Below the pieces are notes generated by a model, which was given only the letters and a program-made list of their open reading frames with translations, did not search any database and was not told the DNA's origin. DNA of 64,000 bases from Meloidogyne chitwoodi (Eukaryota > Nematoda > Chromadorea > Rhabditida > Meloidogynidae). Shown here in pieces: positions 21,513-34,693 of the stretch. Each line of letters begins with the position of its first letter. The stretch's first letter is position 1. The position numbers were made by a program, and so were the translations under genes. The DNA is taken from positions 1,302,001 to 1,366,000 of the forward strand of contig JACZZP010000018.1 in the NCBI GenBank assembly GCA_015183035.1. Direction: 5' to 3'.

Positions 21513-23433
21513 ATAAATAATAACTTTAGAAAAAAAATAAATGAAATAAAAAATAATTATTTAAAAAGAGAGGAAAGGCGTGAAATAAGCCACATAAAAA
21601 ACTCAACAAATTCTTTTTTTTTATTTTTTAGGTTAATATACAAATGAAGCTAAACAACAACTCTTTTTTTACTCTTTTTTTATTGATTTTGTGCCAATAA
21701 TGACGAAAATAAAAAAGTTGAAACAAAAAATAAAATAAAAAAGAGAGAATAAAAAGGTGTAAATTAATAAAAAGGGAAATTAAAATTAAAAAAAAAAAGA
21801 ATAATAAATTAAAATAAATAATTTAAATAAATAAATAAAAATTAATTAATTAATTTAAATTAATTAATTAATTTAAATTAATTAATTCAATATTATCTGT
21901 CCACAAATAAATTACCCCTTTTCTTCTCTCCTTTTCTTCTCTCCTTTTCTTCTCTTCTTATCCACAAAAGAGAGATTATAATTAATTAATTTATTTAATT
22001 AATTTATTTAAAAATAAACTTTAAAAAAATTAAATAAAAGAATTAAAATTAATTTTTTTTTAAAATAATTTTAAAATTTAATTTTGTCATTTTTGTGGGT
22101 GAAATAAAACTTTTCTTTTTTAAATAAATAATTTAAATTTAATTTAAATTAAAAAAATATTTATTTTTATTTAAATAGAAATAAATAAATTTATTTAAAT
22201 TTTAAAAGCTAAAAAATAAATAAATATTTTTATAAAAATTGGTTTTAAGTGAAAAAGTGTTAAATCTGTTGGAAGTCCTTAAAAGTAAAAAATAAGAAAA
22301 TCAAAAAAGTGGAAAAATAAAATTAAAAATAATATTTAAAAAATAACAATAATTTATTTAAAAAAATAAAATAAAATGATTCATTAAAAAATTAATTATT
22401 AAAAAAAAAAGAAAGAAAAAATTTTTTTAATTTTAAAAATAATAAAAGAAATAAAATAATAATAATAATTTTATTTTATTTTATTTTAAATATTAAAATT
22501 ATTAAAAAATTATAAAAAAAATATTTTAAATAATACTTGATTTTTATTCTATAAACTTTAATTTGAAAAAAGAATTAAAATAGTATAAAAACGGAAATTA
22601 AAAAAGAAAGAAAGAAATATATTTTTGAGAAAAAAGAAGACTTTTAAAATAAATAAATAAAGCCTTTAAACAAATATTTAAATTTTAAAAATTATTTTTG
22701 CAAAAATAATTTAAAATATTTTTATTTTATTTAAATTAGTTAAATTAAAATAAAATTATTAAAATAAAAATAAATAAAAATAATTGCTTTCAGTCTAAAT
22801 AAAATAAATATTTTTATATAATATAAAAGAAAAAGAAATTAAAATTTTATTTTTTTTATTTCAAATTAATTGAACAATTATTTATTTTTTTTTTAATAAT
22901 TATTTTAAATGAATAAAATTATAATTTATTTAAATAATTTATTATAAAATATAGTTTGTACCCCCCTCCAGTTCAGTGCCAAAATTTGAGTGCCAACTTT
23001 TTTTTTATAAAATTAATTATTTTTTATTTATTTTATTAATTTATATAATAAAATAAAATTAAAATTTAACTATTAATTAAATTAGAGGTGCAACAGAATT
23101 AAAAAAAACTTTTTTAATTTTAAAAAATATTTTATTTTTTTAAATTATTATTTTTTTTTTTAATATTAAAAAATAATAATAATTTAAAAAATAAAATACA
23201 TATATAACAATTAAAAATAAAATAAAAATATTTATTTTATTTACTTGAAAAAAAATGTGTGTGCTGCGACCGTCAGTCAAAAAAAAAGAAAAAGTTTTTT
23301 TAGAAGGGAATGATTTGTTAAAAAATAAATAAATATAAATATATATTTTTTTGAAAGGTTTAAAAAAAAAAGATTTAAAAAAATATATATTTATTTGACA
23401 ATTGTTTTATTTTTTAAATAAAAATAAAGGAAA

Positions 23434-23792
23434 GGGATGTTTGGACGCAGAGTAACATTAACACTCTTTGCTTTATAATTGACTTTAAAGTTAACTTAAA
23501 ATTATAAAATTTTAAAAATATATTAAAAATAATATTATTTAATTTTACTAAAAATTTCAGAATTTTTGATTATATTTAAAAAAAGATATAATTTAAAAAT
23601 GTTTAATTAAAATATTGGGGTAGTTAAATCTTTTTTTGGTCATAACTTCTTAAATAATAAAATTAAAATTTTAAAACTTTAAAAAAAAAGAAAATACTTT
23701 AAATATTATTTTAATAAAATTTTTAAAAATAAAAGTTTTCATCTTTTTGGTTATTTTTAAAAAATGTTATTGCCTTTGCGCCCAAATAACCC
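23434..23792. mobile_element. AT-rich element with GGGATGTTTnGGCGC-type ends, copy A
   Basis: Begins GGGATGTTTGGACGCAGAG and ends with the complement of GGGTTATTTGGGCGCAAAG; TAACATT follows the end motif on both sides. The interior (about 330 bp) is almost pure A/T. Related pairs occur at 24855-25355 and 58447-58744. Probably a non-autonomous transposon; no clear target duplication. Confidence 0.6.
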
Positions 23793-24142
23793 TTAACTCA
23801 ATATTATTTCTTTAGTTAACAAATGCCTTTTTATTTTTAAAAAATGGAAGAATAGATAAAACTTTTAATTTTAAGTCTAATTAAAAGAAGAGAAAAAAAA
23901 ATAAATTAAAAAATAATGGGAAAAAATAAATAATTATTTTATTTATTTTTAAATTAATTTAATAAATAAAAGGTTAAAAAAAAAGAGAAGAATTTTAAAA
24001 AATAAACAAAAAAGAATTAATTAATTTTAAATAAATTATTTGATTTAATTTTGAGATTTATTTAAAAATAATTTATATTTTTTATTTTAAATATTCCTTT
24101 GTTAAATTAAATAAATTAATTTAATTAATATACCTTTATAAT

Positions 24143-24345
24143 GGGTACACCCCAGTTTACCGCAAGGCCGGTTTACCGCAGGGCCATAACTCTGTTTATA
24201 ATTGTCATATAATAGAGATCTTAGTGTCATTCGACTCAGCTCGTCGAGCTGAGTCGAAACATGCTTGGGTCCAAAATTTTTGGTAAATATAAAATAAGTT
24301 ATAGCCCTGCGGTAAACCGGCCTTGCGGTAAACTGGCCTGCTCCC
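24143..24345. mobile_element. 203-bp MITE 'GGGTACACCCCAG', copy 1
   Basis: Exactly 203 bp. The ends are GGGTACACCCCAGTTTACCG and the complement of GGGAGCAGGCCAGTTTACCG; the arms continue as CCGCAAGGCCGGTTTACCGC. The centre is the palindrome CTCAGCTCGTCGAGCTGAG. It is flanked by a perfect 9-bp duplication CTTTATAAT (24134-24142 and 24346-24354). The copy at 47320-47522 is the same length and differs at only about five positions, so both moved recently. Confidence 0.93.
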
Positions 24346-24854
24346 CTTTATAATAATTTAAAAATAAAATATTTAAAATAAATTAAAAGTTTTATTAAAT
24401 ATTTATTTAATAAGAGAATTATTATTAAATTTAAAGTGTGAACAAAATAATAATTTAAAAAAAAAAAGACTTAAAGTCAAGAGAGATTAAATAATAATTT
24501 AAAAAATAGAAGAGAAAAGGAAATACTTTAAAATAAATAAATATATTATTTTCTAAAAAAAGAAGAAAGAACACAAATTTATATTTTAAGGGAAATTTGA
24601 GTAATTTTTTTTTATTATATCTTCTTCTTTTTTTATTTTTAATATTTATCTCCTCTTGTTGCGAAGAAGAAGAAATGCCAAAGGGGAAAAGACTAAAAAA
24701 TAAAATAAAAAATATGAGTATTATTTAGAGGTATTTTAAATTGAAAAAAAATAGAAGAAGAACATCCCAATTGGCAATTTAAAAATAAAATATTTTTATT
24801 TTCTAGGAAAAAGATAAAAAAGAGAAGAATTTTTATTAAAAAAGAAATTAAAAA

Positions 24855-25355
24855 GGTATGTTTCGGCGCAGAACATTAAAGTTATTTTTTTAAATAACTT
24901 TATTATTTTTTAATATTTTTTAATAATTTTGGTATCATTCGAAAGAAGAGAATTTAAAGATTATTTTATATAATTGGATTGTTAAAATATAATTATTTTA
25001 AAAAATGTTATGATTAAAAAAGCAAAAGTAGTGGTTATGTCTAATTAATTATTTTTTATTTATTTAAATTATTTAATTAAAATATTATTTTATTTATATT
25101 TTTTAAAAATAATTAATTTAATTTTAATAAATTATAAATCCAATTAAATAATTAAAAAAAAAAGTTTTTTAAATAATTTAAAATAAATATTAGCAATAAT
25201 CAAAGTTTATCATTTATTTTCCTTTTTTTTAAATTTAAATGATTAAATTAAATTAAATTTTATTTTATAAAATATTTATAAATATTTTAAATAAATTTAA
25301 AAATTATTTAAAATAAATTTTTAATTTTAAAAATTAAACAGCGCCGAAACAACCC
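24855..25355. mobile_element. AT-rich element with GGGATGTTTnGGCGC-type ends, copy B
   Basis: The left end is GGTATGTTTCGGCGCAGAAC; the right end is the complement of GGGTTGTTTCGGCGCTG. The interior is about 470 bp of A/T-rich sequence. Same family as 23434-23792 and 58447-58744 by its ends. Confidence 0.55.
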
Positions 25356-26885
25356 TCCCTTAACAAATAAAAATAAAGGAAAATGACCGAGTGGATTAGA
25401 GAGAGAGAGAAGAAGAATAAAAATAAACAAAAAAATAAATAAAATATTTGAAGATATTTTTTATTATTTAAATCTTTTTAATTTTATAGAGAAGAGTAAA
25501 TAGTACTTTTTAATATTTAAATAAATAAATATTTTATTTAAATATATTAAAATAATAATTTTAAAAAATAAAAAAAAATAAAATTTTATTTTCTTTTTTA
25601 ATTACCTAAACTGAAAAGAAAAAAATAATAAAATTTTTGAAAAGAAAAAATAATTTAAAGAATTAAAAAGTGAAAAAAAGTCTTTTATTTAAAAAAAAAC
25701 CAAAAAAAGCTTATATTTATGTACTAAATAATAATTTATTTTTTTAATCTCTTTTTTAATTTTTTTTTAAGAATTGACAGATTTATTTAAATACTTTTTT
25801 AAAAAAGGGTAAAAAAGAAATAAAATTAAATAAAAAGAAAAGAACTAAAAAAGGAAATATATTTATAAAAAAAATATTTTTTTATAAATATCAATGGATA
25901 ATTAAAAAAAAAAATAAAATAATTAAAGTTTTTATTGTTGGAGAAATTGGGGAAGATTAATTGCAATGATTTTATTTTAGTAAATTTATTTTTTTTTTAA
26001 TTTTTACTTGGCTCATATATGATTCAAAAGAGCTCGTCGAATTGAGTCGATTGACACCAAAATCAATCCGTAATCGAATTCCATGTCAAGATTATAGACT
26101 CTTTAAAATCAAAAAACCAAAGGGGGGAGTAAGCTCATTTGAAGAGATTACTAAGGCTAGTAAAAATATATCTTTACTTATCTCTGAATAAATGTATGAT
26201 GAGCTGATTTAATTTTTCTAAATATTCTAAAAATCTTCACAAGTATTTTAAAAAAATTTAAAAAAAAAAATAAAGAAAATTATTAACTCAAATAATTAAA
26301 AAAAAATTCCATTTTAAATTGTTTTAAAAACGCGGGTACAGTAAATTTATTGATGTGCAATCATTATTTATGTGCACAGAGAAAAAGACAAAAAAGAGAG
26401 TTTAGTTTTCGCGTGTTGTTGCAGACACGTACTATATTATATTCCTTCTTATTCGCCTCTTCTTTAATATTCATTGCATTCTCTCATTGAAATCATTTTC
26501 CCTTTTCTATTCTTTGAATGGCCGCCATTATAGTTATATTTTTTTGGTTCTCTTGTTTTTCTGGCATGATTTTCTTGATTAGGGTTTTGAAAATTTATTT
26601 TAAATGTCTAATTAAATACTTAAAAGTATTGATTAGCTAAAGATTAGTGAAATTTATTCGAAATTCAATCAGTTACCGTACCACTAGAAAATCGATCGGT
26701 TACTGTATTATATGAAAAACTTAAGACGTGGGTACTCCTTTGATCATTTAATGTTGCATTTCTGCATGTATTTTGTATTTTCAGTTAATAATTTTGACGA
26801 AGTCAGTTGGAGGAGTTAGTGCGTATCTTCACCACTTTGCACATGCTGCAAAAGCAGATTTAAAAATTTTATTATCAACGTAAAA

Positions 26886-29800
26886 ATGACCTCTAGTGAG
26901 GAAAAAACGATGGAAGAAAATTCTACTGATCGAAAAAGGAAAATGAATGCGCAGGCAAGTTTTGATGATGAATTGGATCTGGATGGTTTTAGTGAACTGG
27001 ACAAGCTTGATCCTATTGATGCAACACAACAATCACATTCTGCGCAGTCTTCTGCTCCATCATGTAGTTCTACTAGTAATCCTGTTCATAATGTACCGGT
27101 ATTTATTTTTAACTTTTTAACCTTTAGGGTTATTAACAAGCGATTAGGATTCCTTATATGACATTTATTCATTCAGATTTTCGTATTAGCTTCTTTAAAA
27201 TTTATTTTTTAATAATTTACTTTTAAGATATTTAACGGTCTAACAACTGCATCTCCTTCAATTGGCCATCCCTCTTCACAACCCCCACCTCACAATCAGC
27301 AACGACTTAATAGTCAACAAGGACCAAATTCTGTAGGTCAAGTCCCGCAGCAGCAAAGTATTCTGCAGGATCTTCTCACTCAATCTAGTGCCTCTTCAAT
27401 GAATAACAGCCCTAGGCAGTCATCTTACTCCTCTGGAAATTTTCCAAACAAGTAATTGTGTTTTTTTTGATTTTAAGGTTTTTTTGAGGATTATAAAATA
27501 GTTAAATCAATTCAGTAAATTGATTATCTTATAGTCTATAAATTATCCCATACAATGTATTCTGGTCTCACTGTTTAATTTAATAGAAGCTTAATGCCCC
27601 CTTCAATGTCATCGACATCAACTTCTCAAAGCCAAAATATTTCTCAAATAAGCATGGCTCAGCAAAGAATTTCGGCAGGGCAGCAACAGATGCGTCAACC
27701 AATGCCTGGTTTTGATCCAAATATTGCCCAATCTTCAAGTTCAATGCCTCCTGGAAGTTATATTCAACAAGGGCAACAAATGATGGCAGGTCCGCCTCCT
27801 CAACAACAATTTGCCTCCTATCAACAGTTTATTTAGATTTATTTTATTAAAAATTTTTTTAATTTAAAGACATCCAAGGCAAGCTATATACGGATCCAAT
27901 TCTGTTAGAATGGTTCATAGTGGTGCCTTACCTCAACAAAATATTAGACAAGGATTTCCTCAAAATATGCCGCAACAAGGTCCACAAGCTATTCTCAAGG
28001 ATGTTCGTCAACAACCTCATCCAGGTTATTACCGAAATTTTTAAATTACAGATTTATTTTTTGCTGAATTTAAAATTTGACCTTTAATTTTTGTAAGATT
28101 ATTTTTTTATTCCGGCAAATTTGAAACTTTAATTATTTTATTCTAATTGTCAGGTGTTGTAATGTCCAATGCTTTAACACCTCCTACCCAGGGAAGGGCA
28201 GCAATGATGATTAACCAAAATTCAGTTGGCCAAAATGTTGTTACTTCATTTGATGGTGGAAATCATCAACAATTTCAACAAATGGCTGTTACTGGACCTT
28301 TGAATGGAGGACCTCAAAGACAGCCTTTGTCTGAATCAAATGGTTATATAATGCAAGGAGGACAAATGATAACCGCTTCTGTTTCTTCACAACAACAAAT
28401 GAATTCATTTGTGAATGCTGGTCAAATGCAACCTCAACATAGAATGCCTCCACCAATGGGATTTGGATCTGCTGGACATCAGGTTTTTTTTTAATTTGTG
28501 ATAATAATATTTTAATACCTTGGTTTCAAAAAATAAATATTTAAGATAATGTCTGGTCCTGGTGGAACTATTGAATCATCAATGATTGGAGGCCCTTCAC
28601 AACAACAACAATCTATTAGTCAAATTCACTCTGGCCCAAATTCTCAATCTGGTGTAATGGTAAATGGAAGTCAAATGATTCAAGGACCTAGACATCAAGT
28701 TTCTGGTTCTGCATCAACACAATCTCAACCGCATGGAATTATTGTTTCGCAAAATCCTGAAGGAATTGTGGTATGTAAAATTGTTTTGTGACAATTTGGC
28801 ATTTGTATATATTTACTATTATTATTGGGGATATGAATTTTAGTTTTTTAACTATTTTTTGATGCACAAGTCGAGTAGTGCACTAACAAATTTGATGATT
28901 TAAAAGCAACTATTTTTAACTAAGTCACTATTTTACGTTTTTTAGCAACTAAAATTCACATCCCTAATTATTATTTTTGATTTTTTAAATATTTTAGATG
29001 AATGGTCCTGTTCAACAAATACGCAATCAACCGGGTCCGAGTTCAGCAGGACCACCTTCACAACAACAATTGATGAGTGGACATCCACAAGACCCTGAAA
29101 AGCGCAAATTAATTCAACAGCAGCTTGTATTACTTTTACATGCTCATAAATGTCAACAAAGAGAAAAGGTTTTCCTTTAGCGTTAAAATATCGATTTTTA
29201 CATTTAAATTTTAGTCCGAACCTCAAAATCGTGGTCAGTGCACTCTTCCATATTGCAATGTAATGAAAGGTGTTTTGGAGCATATGGTTAAATGTACAGC
29301 TGGTCGTCAATGTCAATTTGCACATTGTGCTTCTTCTCGACAAATAATTACTCACTGGAAAAATTGTAGTAAAGAAGACTGTCCAGTGTGTAATCCAGTT
29401 AAAAAATATACACACCAACAAGGAGGTCCTTCTGATCAAAGACAAGGTTTTATTTGTATAATTTTATTTATTTAAATTGTATATTTGAGGTGATATGATG
29501 CTAAATGCTATCAATTTTGGCGGAGGATCAATGTTACAATCTAATTCTGGTCCCTCTTCCTCAATTCAACCTCAAATTCAATTATCACAGCCACCCATGT
29601 TTAATTCACCGCCTTCTCAAGCGACCACAGTCAATACATTATTGGATGGATATACTCCTAATCCGTAATTTATTTTTGAAATTTCTCCGTTATTATCAAT
29701 TTATTTTAGAAATCCTTTTCGCTCAACAAATCCTCCAAACAAAACTGGCCAAGTTGGACAGCAACAATTTTGTTCATCTAATGATGGAATACCTCCTCCT

Positions 29801-32800
29801 GAACCACCCACTCAGGCTAAAGATTGGCATGCTTCTATAACTCTTGATTTAAGAAATCATTTGGTTGGAAAATTGGTTAAGGTATTTTTTTTTTATTATT
29901 TTGAGAATTTTAAAATGTTTATAAAAAGGCAATCTTTCCATCACCTGATCCTGCTGCTATGCATGACCAGCGAATTAAAGATTTAATTTCTTATGCTCGA
30001 AAGGTTGAAAAAGACATGTTTGAGCAAGCACCAGATAAAGAAGCTTATTATCACATGCTAGCTGAAAAAATTTACAAAATTCAAAAAGAATTGCAGGAAA
30101 AGAAAAATCGTCGTTTAAATGAACAACAACAACAACTTTCACAACCTTTACAACAACAAGATTTACAACAACATCCAGGATTGATCCAACAACAATTTCT
30201 TACAATTAAAGATATTAAACAAGAGCCTAAAATAATAATTGAACAACAACCACCAAATAATCAATCTCAGCCAATGTTGAATTTTGTTGATCAAATACCT
30301 AATAAACGTGCAAAGATTGAAGAACCAGGTATCTTAATTAAATTTTTTACTTTTATATTTTAATTTTTAGATATTCCATCAACTTCTGAATCATCTGTTA
30401 CAATTAAACTTGAACCTAATAGCAACAATAGTTCTTCTTTATTCCCACCATCCTCAGAATCTACTTCAAGACGTCCAACTACACCAAAAGAGTCCAAACC
30501 AAGCACTTCAACTGCTCCTCAAGAACCTATTGTTCGTGACCCTAAGGTATTCAGTGCAAATGAATTACGCAGTCATCTTCTACCTGTATGGCAAAAATTA
30601 TGGGATACTGAACCTGAATGTATGCCATTCCGAATACCTGTTGATCCTGAGTCGTTAAATATTCCGGTTTGTTTTCTTTTTATAGTTTAATTTTAAAATA
30701 TAAATTTCAGGATTACTTTGATATTGTTAAAAATCCTATGGATCTTAAAACGATAAGGGATGGTTTGGATAAAGGCAAATACAAAAATCCTTGGGAAGTC
30801 TGTGACCACATGTGGTTAATGTTTGAAAATGCTTGGCTTTACAATCGTAAAAATACAAAGGTTTATATAAATTTTTAAAAATATTTTCTAATAAATTTAA
30901 TTTTTAGATTCACAAATGGTGTACACGTTTAAGTGAAATTTATATTGAAGAAATAAATCCTGTAATGCGTCAAATGGGTTATTGTTGTGGTCAAAAACTT
31001 TCTTTTACTCCACTCGTTCAATTTTGTTTTGGAATAACTAAAAATAATGCTGCTTGTGTAATTGCTAGAGATCAACCTTATTTTATGTATGAAAGCAGTT
31101 CAACCGGTTTTGGTGTTACTGTTGCTGAAAAATATATTTATTGTTTAAAATGCTTTGAAGCATTGCCTGAAAAGGGAATTAATTTAAATGAAAATACATC
31201 AGATCCACCAAAGTATGATATTTTAAATTATTATTTTTTGTTTGTTTTTAATTTAATTTCTTTTAGTTGGATATCAAAAACAATGTTTCAAAAAATGAAA
31301 AATGATCAAGTTGACATGGAACCTTTTGATAATTGCTTAATTTGTGATAGAAAATGGCATCGAATTTGTGCATTAAATAATAATAAAATCAACCCTGAAG
31401 GATTTATTTGTGAATATTGTCGTTTGGAAAAGTCTAGACCACGGCCAGATAATAAATTTACTGCCAAAAGTATTTATTTAAAAATTTATTATAAAATTAA
31501 AATTTTTTTTTTTAATTTAGAATTACCTCATTGTCAAATTAGTCGTTATATTGAAGACAGAGTTAACAACTTTTTAAGGCAAAAGTTGGCTGAAAATGAT
31601 CCTGAAGTGGAGGTTATAATTCGGGTGCTTTCAAGTTCTGATAAGGAAGTTGAAGTTAAGCCACAAATGTTAAAAAAGTAAGGAAATATAATATTTTTTT
31701 ATTATTAAAAAGAAAAATAATCAATTTATTTATTTATTAGATATGGAGCTAATGGTTATCCTGAACGTTTTGCTTATCGATCAAAGGCCATTTTTGCATT
31801 TGAAGTTTTAAAAGATCCTGACACTGGTATTTCAACAGAAGTTTGCTTTTTTGGCCTTTATGTGCAAGAATATGGAACAAATTGTGCTCAACCAAATCAG
31901 AGACGTGTTTATATTGCTTATTTGGATTCTGTTCATTTCTTTCAACCAAGACATTTAAGAACATCAGTTTATTATGAAATTCTTTTGGGATATTTACAGG
32001 TTTTTTATATAAATAATTTTAATTTTTTTTTTAATTTTTAAAGTATGTCAAAAGGCTTGGATATACTATGGCCCATATTTGGGCATGTCCTCCTTCAGAA
32101 GGTGATGACTATATTTTTCATTGTCATCCATCTGAACAAAAAATTCCAAAACCAAAAAGACTGCAAGATTGGTACAAAACAATGTTAAATAATGGAAATG
32201 AAGAAGGAACAGTTTATAGTTACAAAGATATTTTTAATCAAGCAAAAGATGATTTACTCGACACACCAATGAGGTTACCTTATTTTGAAGGAGATTATTG
32301 GCCTAGAATAATTGATGAATGTATACAAAGTGCAGAAAAAGACGAAGAAATTGATAAAAGAAAACAACAAGCAGCAGTAGAAGATTTGTCTACAAATATT
32401 TCTGATGATGATACATTCCAAACAGATGATGGATTACCTGTAAAAAAACAACAAAAAGCAAATAATAGTAAAAAGAAGAATAACCTTAAAAAATCAGCAC
32501 AAAATAGTAAAAAGAAGGGAGGTATAAATACAGGCAATCCAGTTGTTGATCGTCTTTTTCAACAATTAGAAAAACATCGAGATGTTTTCTTTACTATTCG
32601 CCTTTTTTCTGTTCATGACGAACAAATAATTATTGGACAAAAGCCAAGAATTGAAGATCCTGATCCTCTTGTGAGCTGTGAACTTATGGATTCTAGAGAT
32701 AATTTTTTGGCTAAATCAAGAGAAGAGCATTGGGAATTTAGTCAATTAAGAAGAGCAAAATGGTCAACATTAAACTTTTGTTATACTCTACATACACAAG

Positions 32801-34693
32801 AACAAGATGGAAAAGGACTTAGTTATACATGTAATGTTTGTGAACAAGCAGCTTGTTATCATTGTAATACTTGTGATGTGAGTTTTTTTTTAAAGAAATA
32901 TTATTTAATTTAAAATTATTTTTTTAGGACTATGACCTTTGTGAAACCTGTAAAGCTAAAGTTGAACATCCACACGATATGGAAAAACTATCAATTGATG
33001 AAGAACAAAAATCTTCAGATGCATCACTGGCTTCTCGCAATGATTCTGTCAAAAAATGTATTATTTCTCTTGTTCATGCCTGTACTTGTCGTGATGCAAA
33101 TTGTCGTCGTGGTACCTGTCATAAGATGAAGAAGGTTATTTTGCATACAAGACAATGTAAACGACGGCAAGCGGCTGGAGCAAATTGTGCAGTTTGTAAA
33201 CAATTAATTGCTCTTTGTTGTTATCATGCAAAACATTGTACATTGACAAAATGCCAGGTTTATTTTTTATTTTTTTTTATAAAATTTTATTAAAATAATT
33301 TTAGGTGCCTTTCTGCTTACAAATTAGACAAAAATTACAAGAACAAAAGCGATCACAAAATCGTCAAGCTGAGAGAATGATGCAAAGGCGAATGATGAAA
33401 TTACAAAATTCTGGAGGTATGAATGGAAGTGGGGGAGGAGGAAGTGGAATTCCTCCTAGCAGTACATCTTCACAAAATGTTGGTCCTCCTGGTATTGGTG
33501 GTTGGGATAGGTCATCACAATCACCATCTATTATTGGTGGTCAAAGTCATTCATTTGGATCTTCTCAAATGCAACAAATGGGAATTCCAGGTAGTCAACA
33601 AGGTGGTGGAAATTTGCAACAATCACATTTGCGTTTAAATGGACCAGTAGCAGATTTTCATCGTATGTTAACTTTTAATTATTTTTTTAAGAGTATTGTT
33701 TTAAATAATTTATGATCAATTTATTTTAATTATTTTTTTAGATATTCAAAATCAAATGCAAAATAGAATGGTTAATTCACCTCCTATTGGTCATCAACAA
33801 TCTCTTCAACATAATATTGGTTCATCACAACAGCCTGGAAGTAGTAGTAGTTATCATCAAATTATTGGAGGTCCTAATTCACATCCTCATCAAATGCCAC
33901 AGGTTTAAAAATAAAAATTTTAATTTTAAATTAAATTTAAATATTTTAGAGCGTTGGGACAGGTATTCATCGTGTCCCTTCAACTGGAGCAATTCATCAA
34001 CAACATCATCAATTAATGTCACAACAACAAGTAAATCCTCCTTCTTATGGTATTCGTCCTGGCCCAAGTCAACAACATCAACAATCTTTATCCTTTGTTC
34101 AACAACAACAAATGGGACAACAACAACATAAAGTTTTGGCTCAACAGCAAAGGTTTCAGCATTCTCAACAAATTCAAAGGAGTGGAGGTTTTAAATTTAA
34201 TTTAAAATATATATATTTAAAAAAATTAGTTAATTCACAATCTGAACACCAACAATTTATTATTAGTGGAGGAATGCTTCCTAGACAACAACAACATCAA
34301 CAATACCAAATGAGACCTAATGATGTTTCATTAATTGTTAATAAATTAAAATCAGCAAATTCAAGTGAAGAGAAGGAGGCAATAATTAATGATCTCAAAA
34401 AAACTCCACATCTTTTTAATGCTTTTTTAAAAATGACAGAAAAAAAAGATATAATAGTAGGTCCAGAAGGTCAACAACAACTTAGACAACAACAAATAAG
34501 AACACCCCCTTCTCAACAACAATTTATACAACAACAACAACAATATTATCAAGGAACAACAGGACAACAACAACAACAAAATGGAGGTCCTCAATTTAAT
34601 TCTCCACCACCACCACAACAACATCAATGGTTACAACAACAACAACAAATTCCTCATTCTACACAATCGCCTTCACAAAGAAATCCCACATAA
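26886..34693 (+). CDS. cbp-1: CBP/p300 histone acetyltransferase co-activator
   Basis: Nuclear transcriptional co-activator and lysine acetyltransferase. Domains in order: Ser/Gln-rich N-terminus; TAZ1 (near 29090-29410, CCxxC clusters around [16 protein letters not shown]); KIX (near 29815-30110, [29 protein letters not shown]); bromodomain (near 30545-30965, [18 protein letters not shown]); RING/PHD (30975-31440); acetyltransferase (near 31520-32330) with [38 protein letters not shown] and LQDWYKTML, which carries the Tyr equivalent to the p300 catalytic tyrosine; ZZ finger (32830-32980, [15 protein letters not shown]); TAZ2 (33045-33370); and a Gln-rich C-terminus with an NCBD-like segment (near 34320-34450, [17 protein letters not shown]). 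A small intron is likely at about 34189-34235. All catalytic and zinc-binding landmarks are present; stop 34691-34693. The N-terminal start follows an acceptor at 26784. Confidence 0.96.
28827..28976. mobile_element. Short inverted-repeat element in a CBP intron
   Basis: About 150 bp. The left end is GGGGATATGAATTTTAGTT; the right end is the complement of AGGGATGTGAATTTTAGTT. ATTATTATT lies on both sides (28818-28826 and 28977-28985), but it is low-complexity and so only weak support for a target duplication. The centre holds GCACAAGTCGAGTAGTGC. Confidence 0.7.

Larger units (their letters stand above)
20691..26885. other. 6.2-kb gene-free AT-rich region between divergent genes
   Basis: The shared upstream region of the amine GPCR (-) and CBP (+). 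It is mostly A/T with dense ATTAATTAA-type runs (for example 20700-20820 and 21840-21890). It contains four inverted-repeat elements (21321-21512, 23434-23792, 24143-24345, 24855-25355) and no ORF or RNA gene I can support. A less AT-rich stretch at 26320-26885, with a TATTTTCAG acceptor ending at 26784 (about 100 bases before the CBP start), is the likely CBP promoter/5' UTR. Confidence 0.6.

Noticed and set aside
21319..21516. 65-codon plus-strand frame
   Set aside because: It coincides with the TAGCCAATTGG inverted-repeat element; the codons merely follow the repeat.
28942..29445. 167-codon minus-strand open frame
   Set aside because: It is the antisense of the CBP TAZ1 exons, whose plus-strand frame has all the conserved cysteines and histidines.
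33423..34627. Several open frames overlapping the CBP 3' region on both strands
   Set aside because: Byproducts of CAA/CAG-rich poly-Gln coding; the Gln frame continues the CBP protein.
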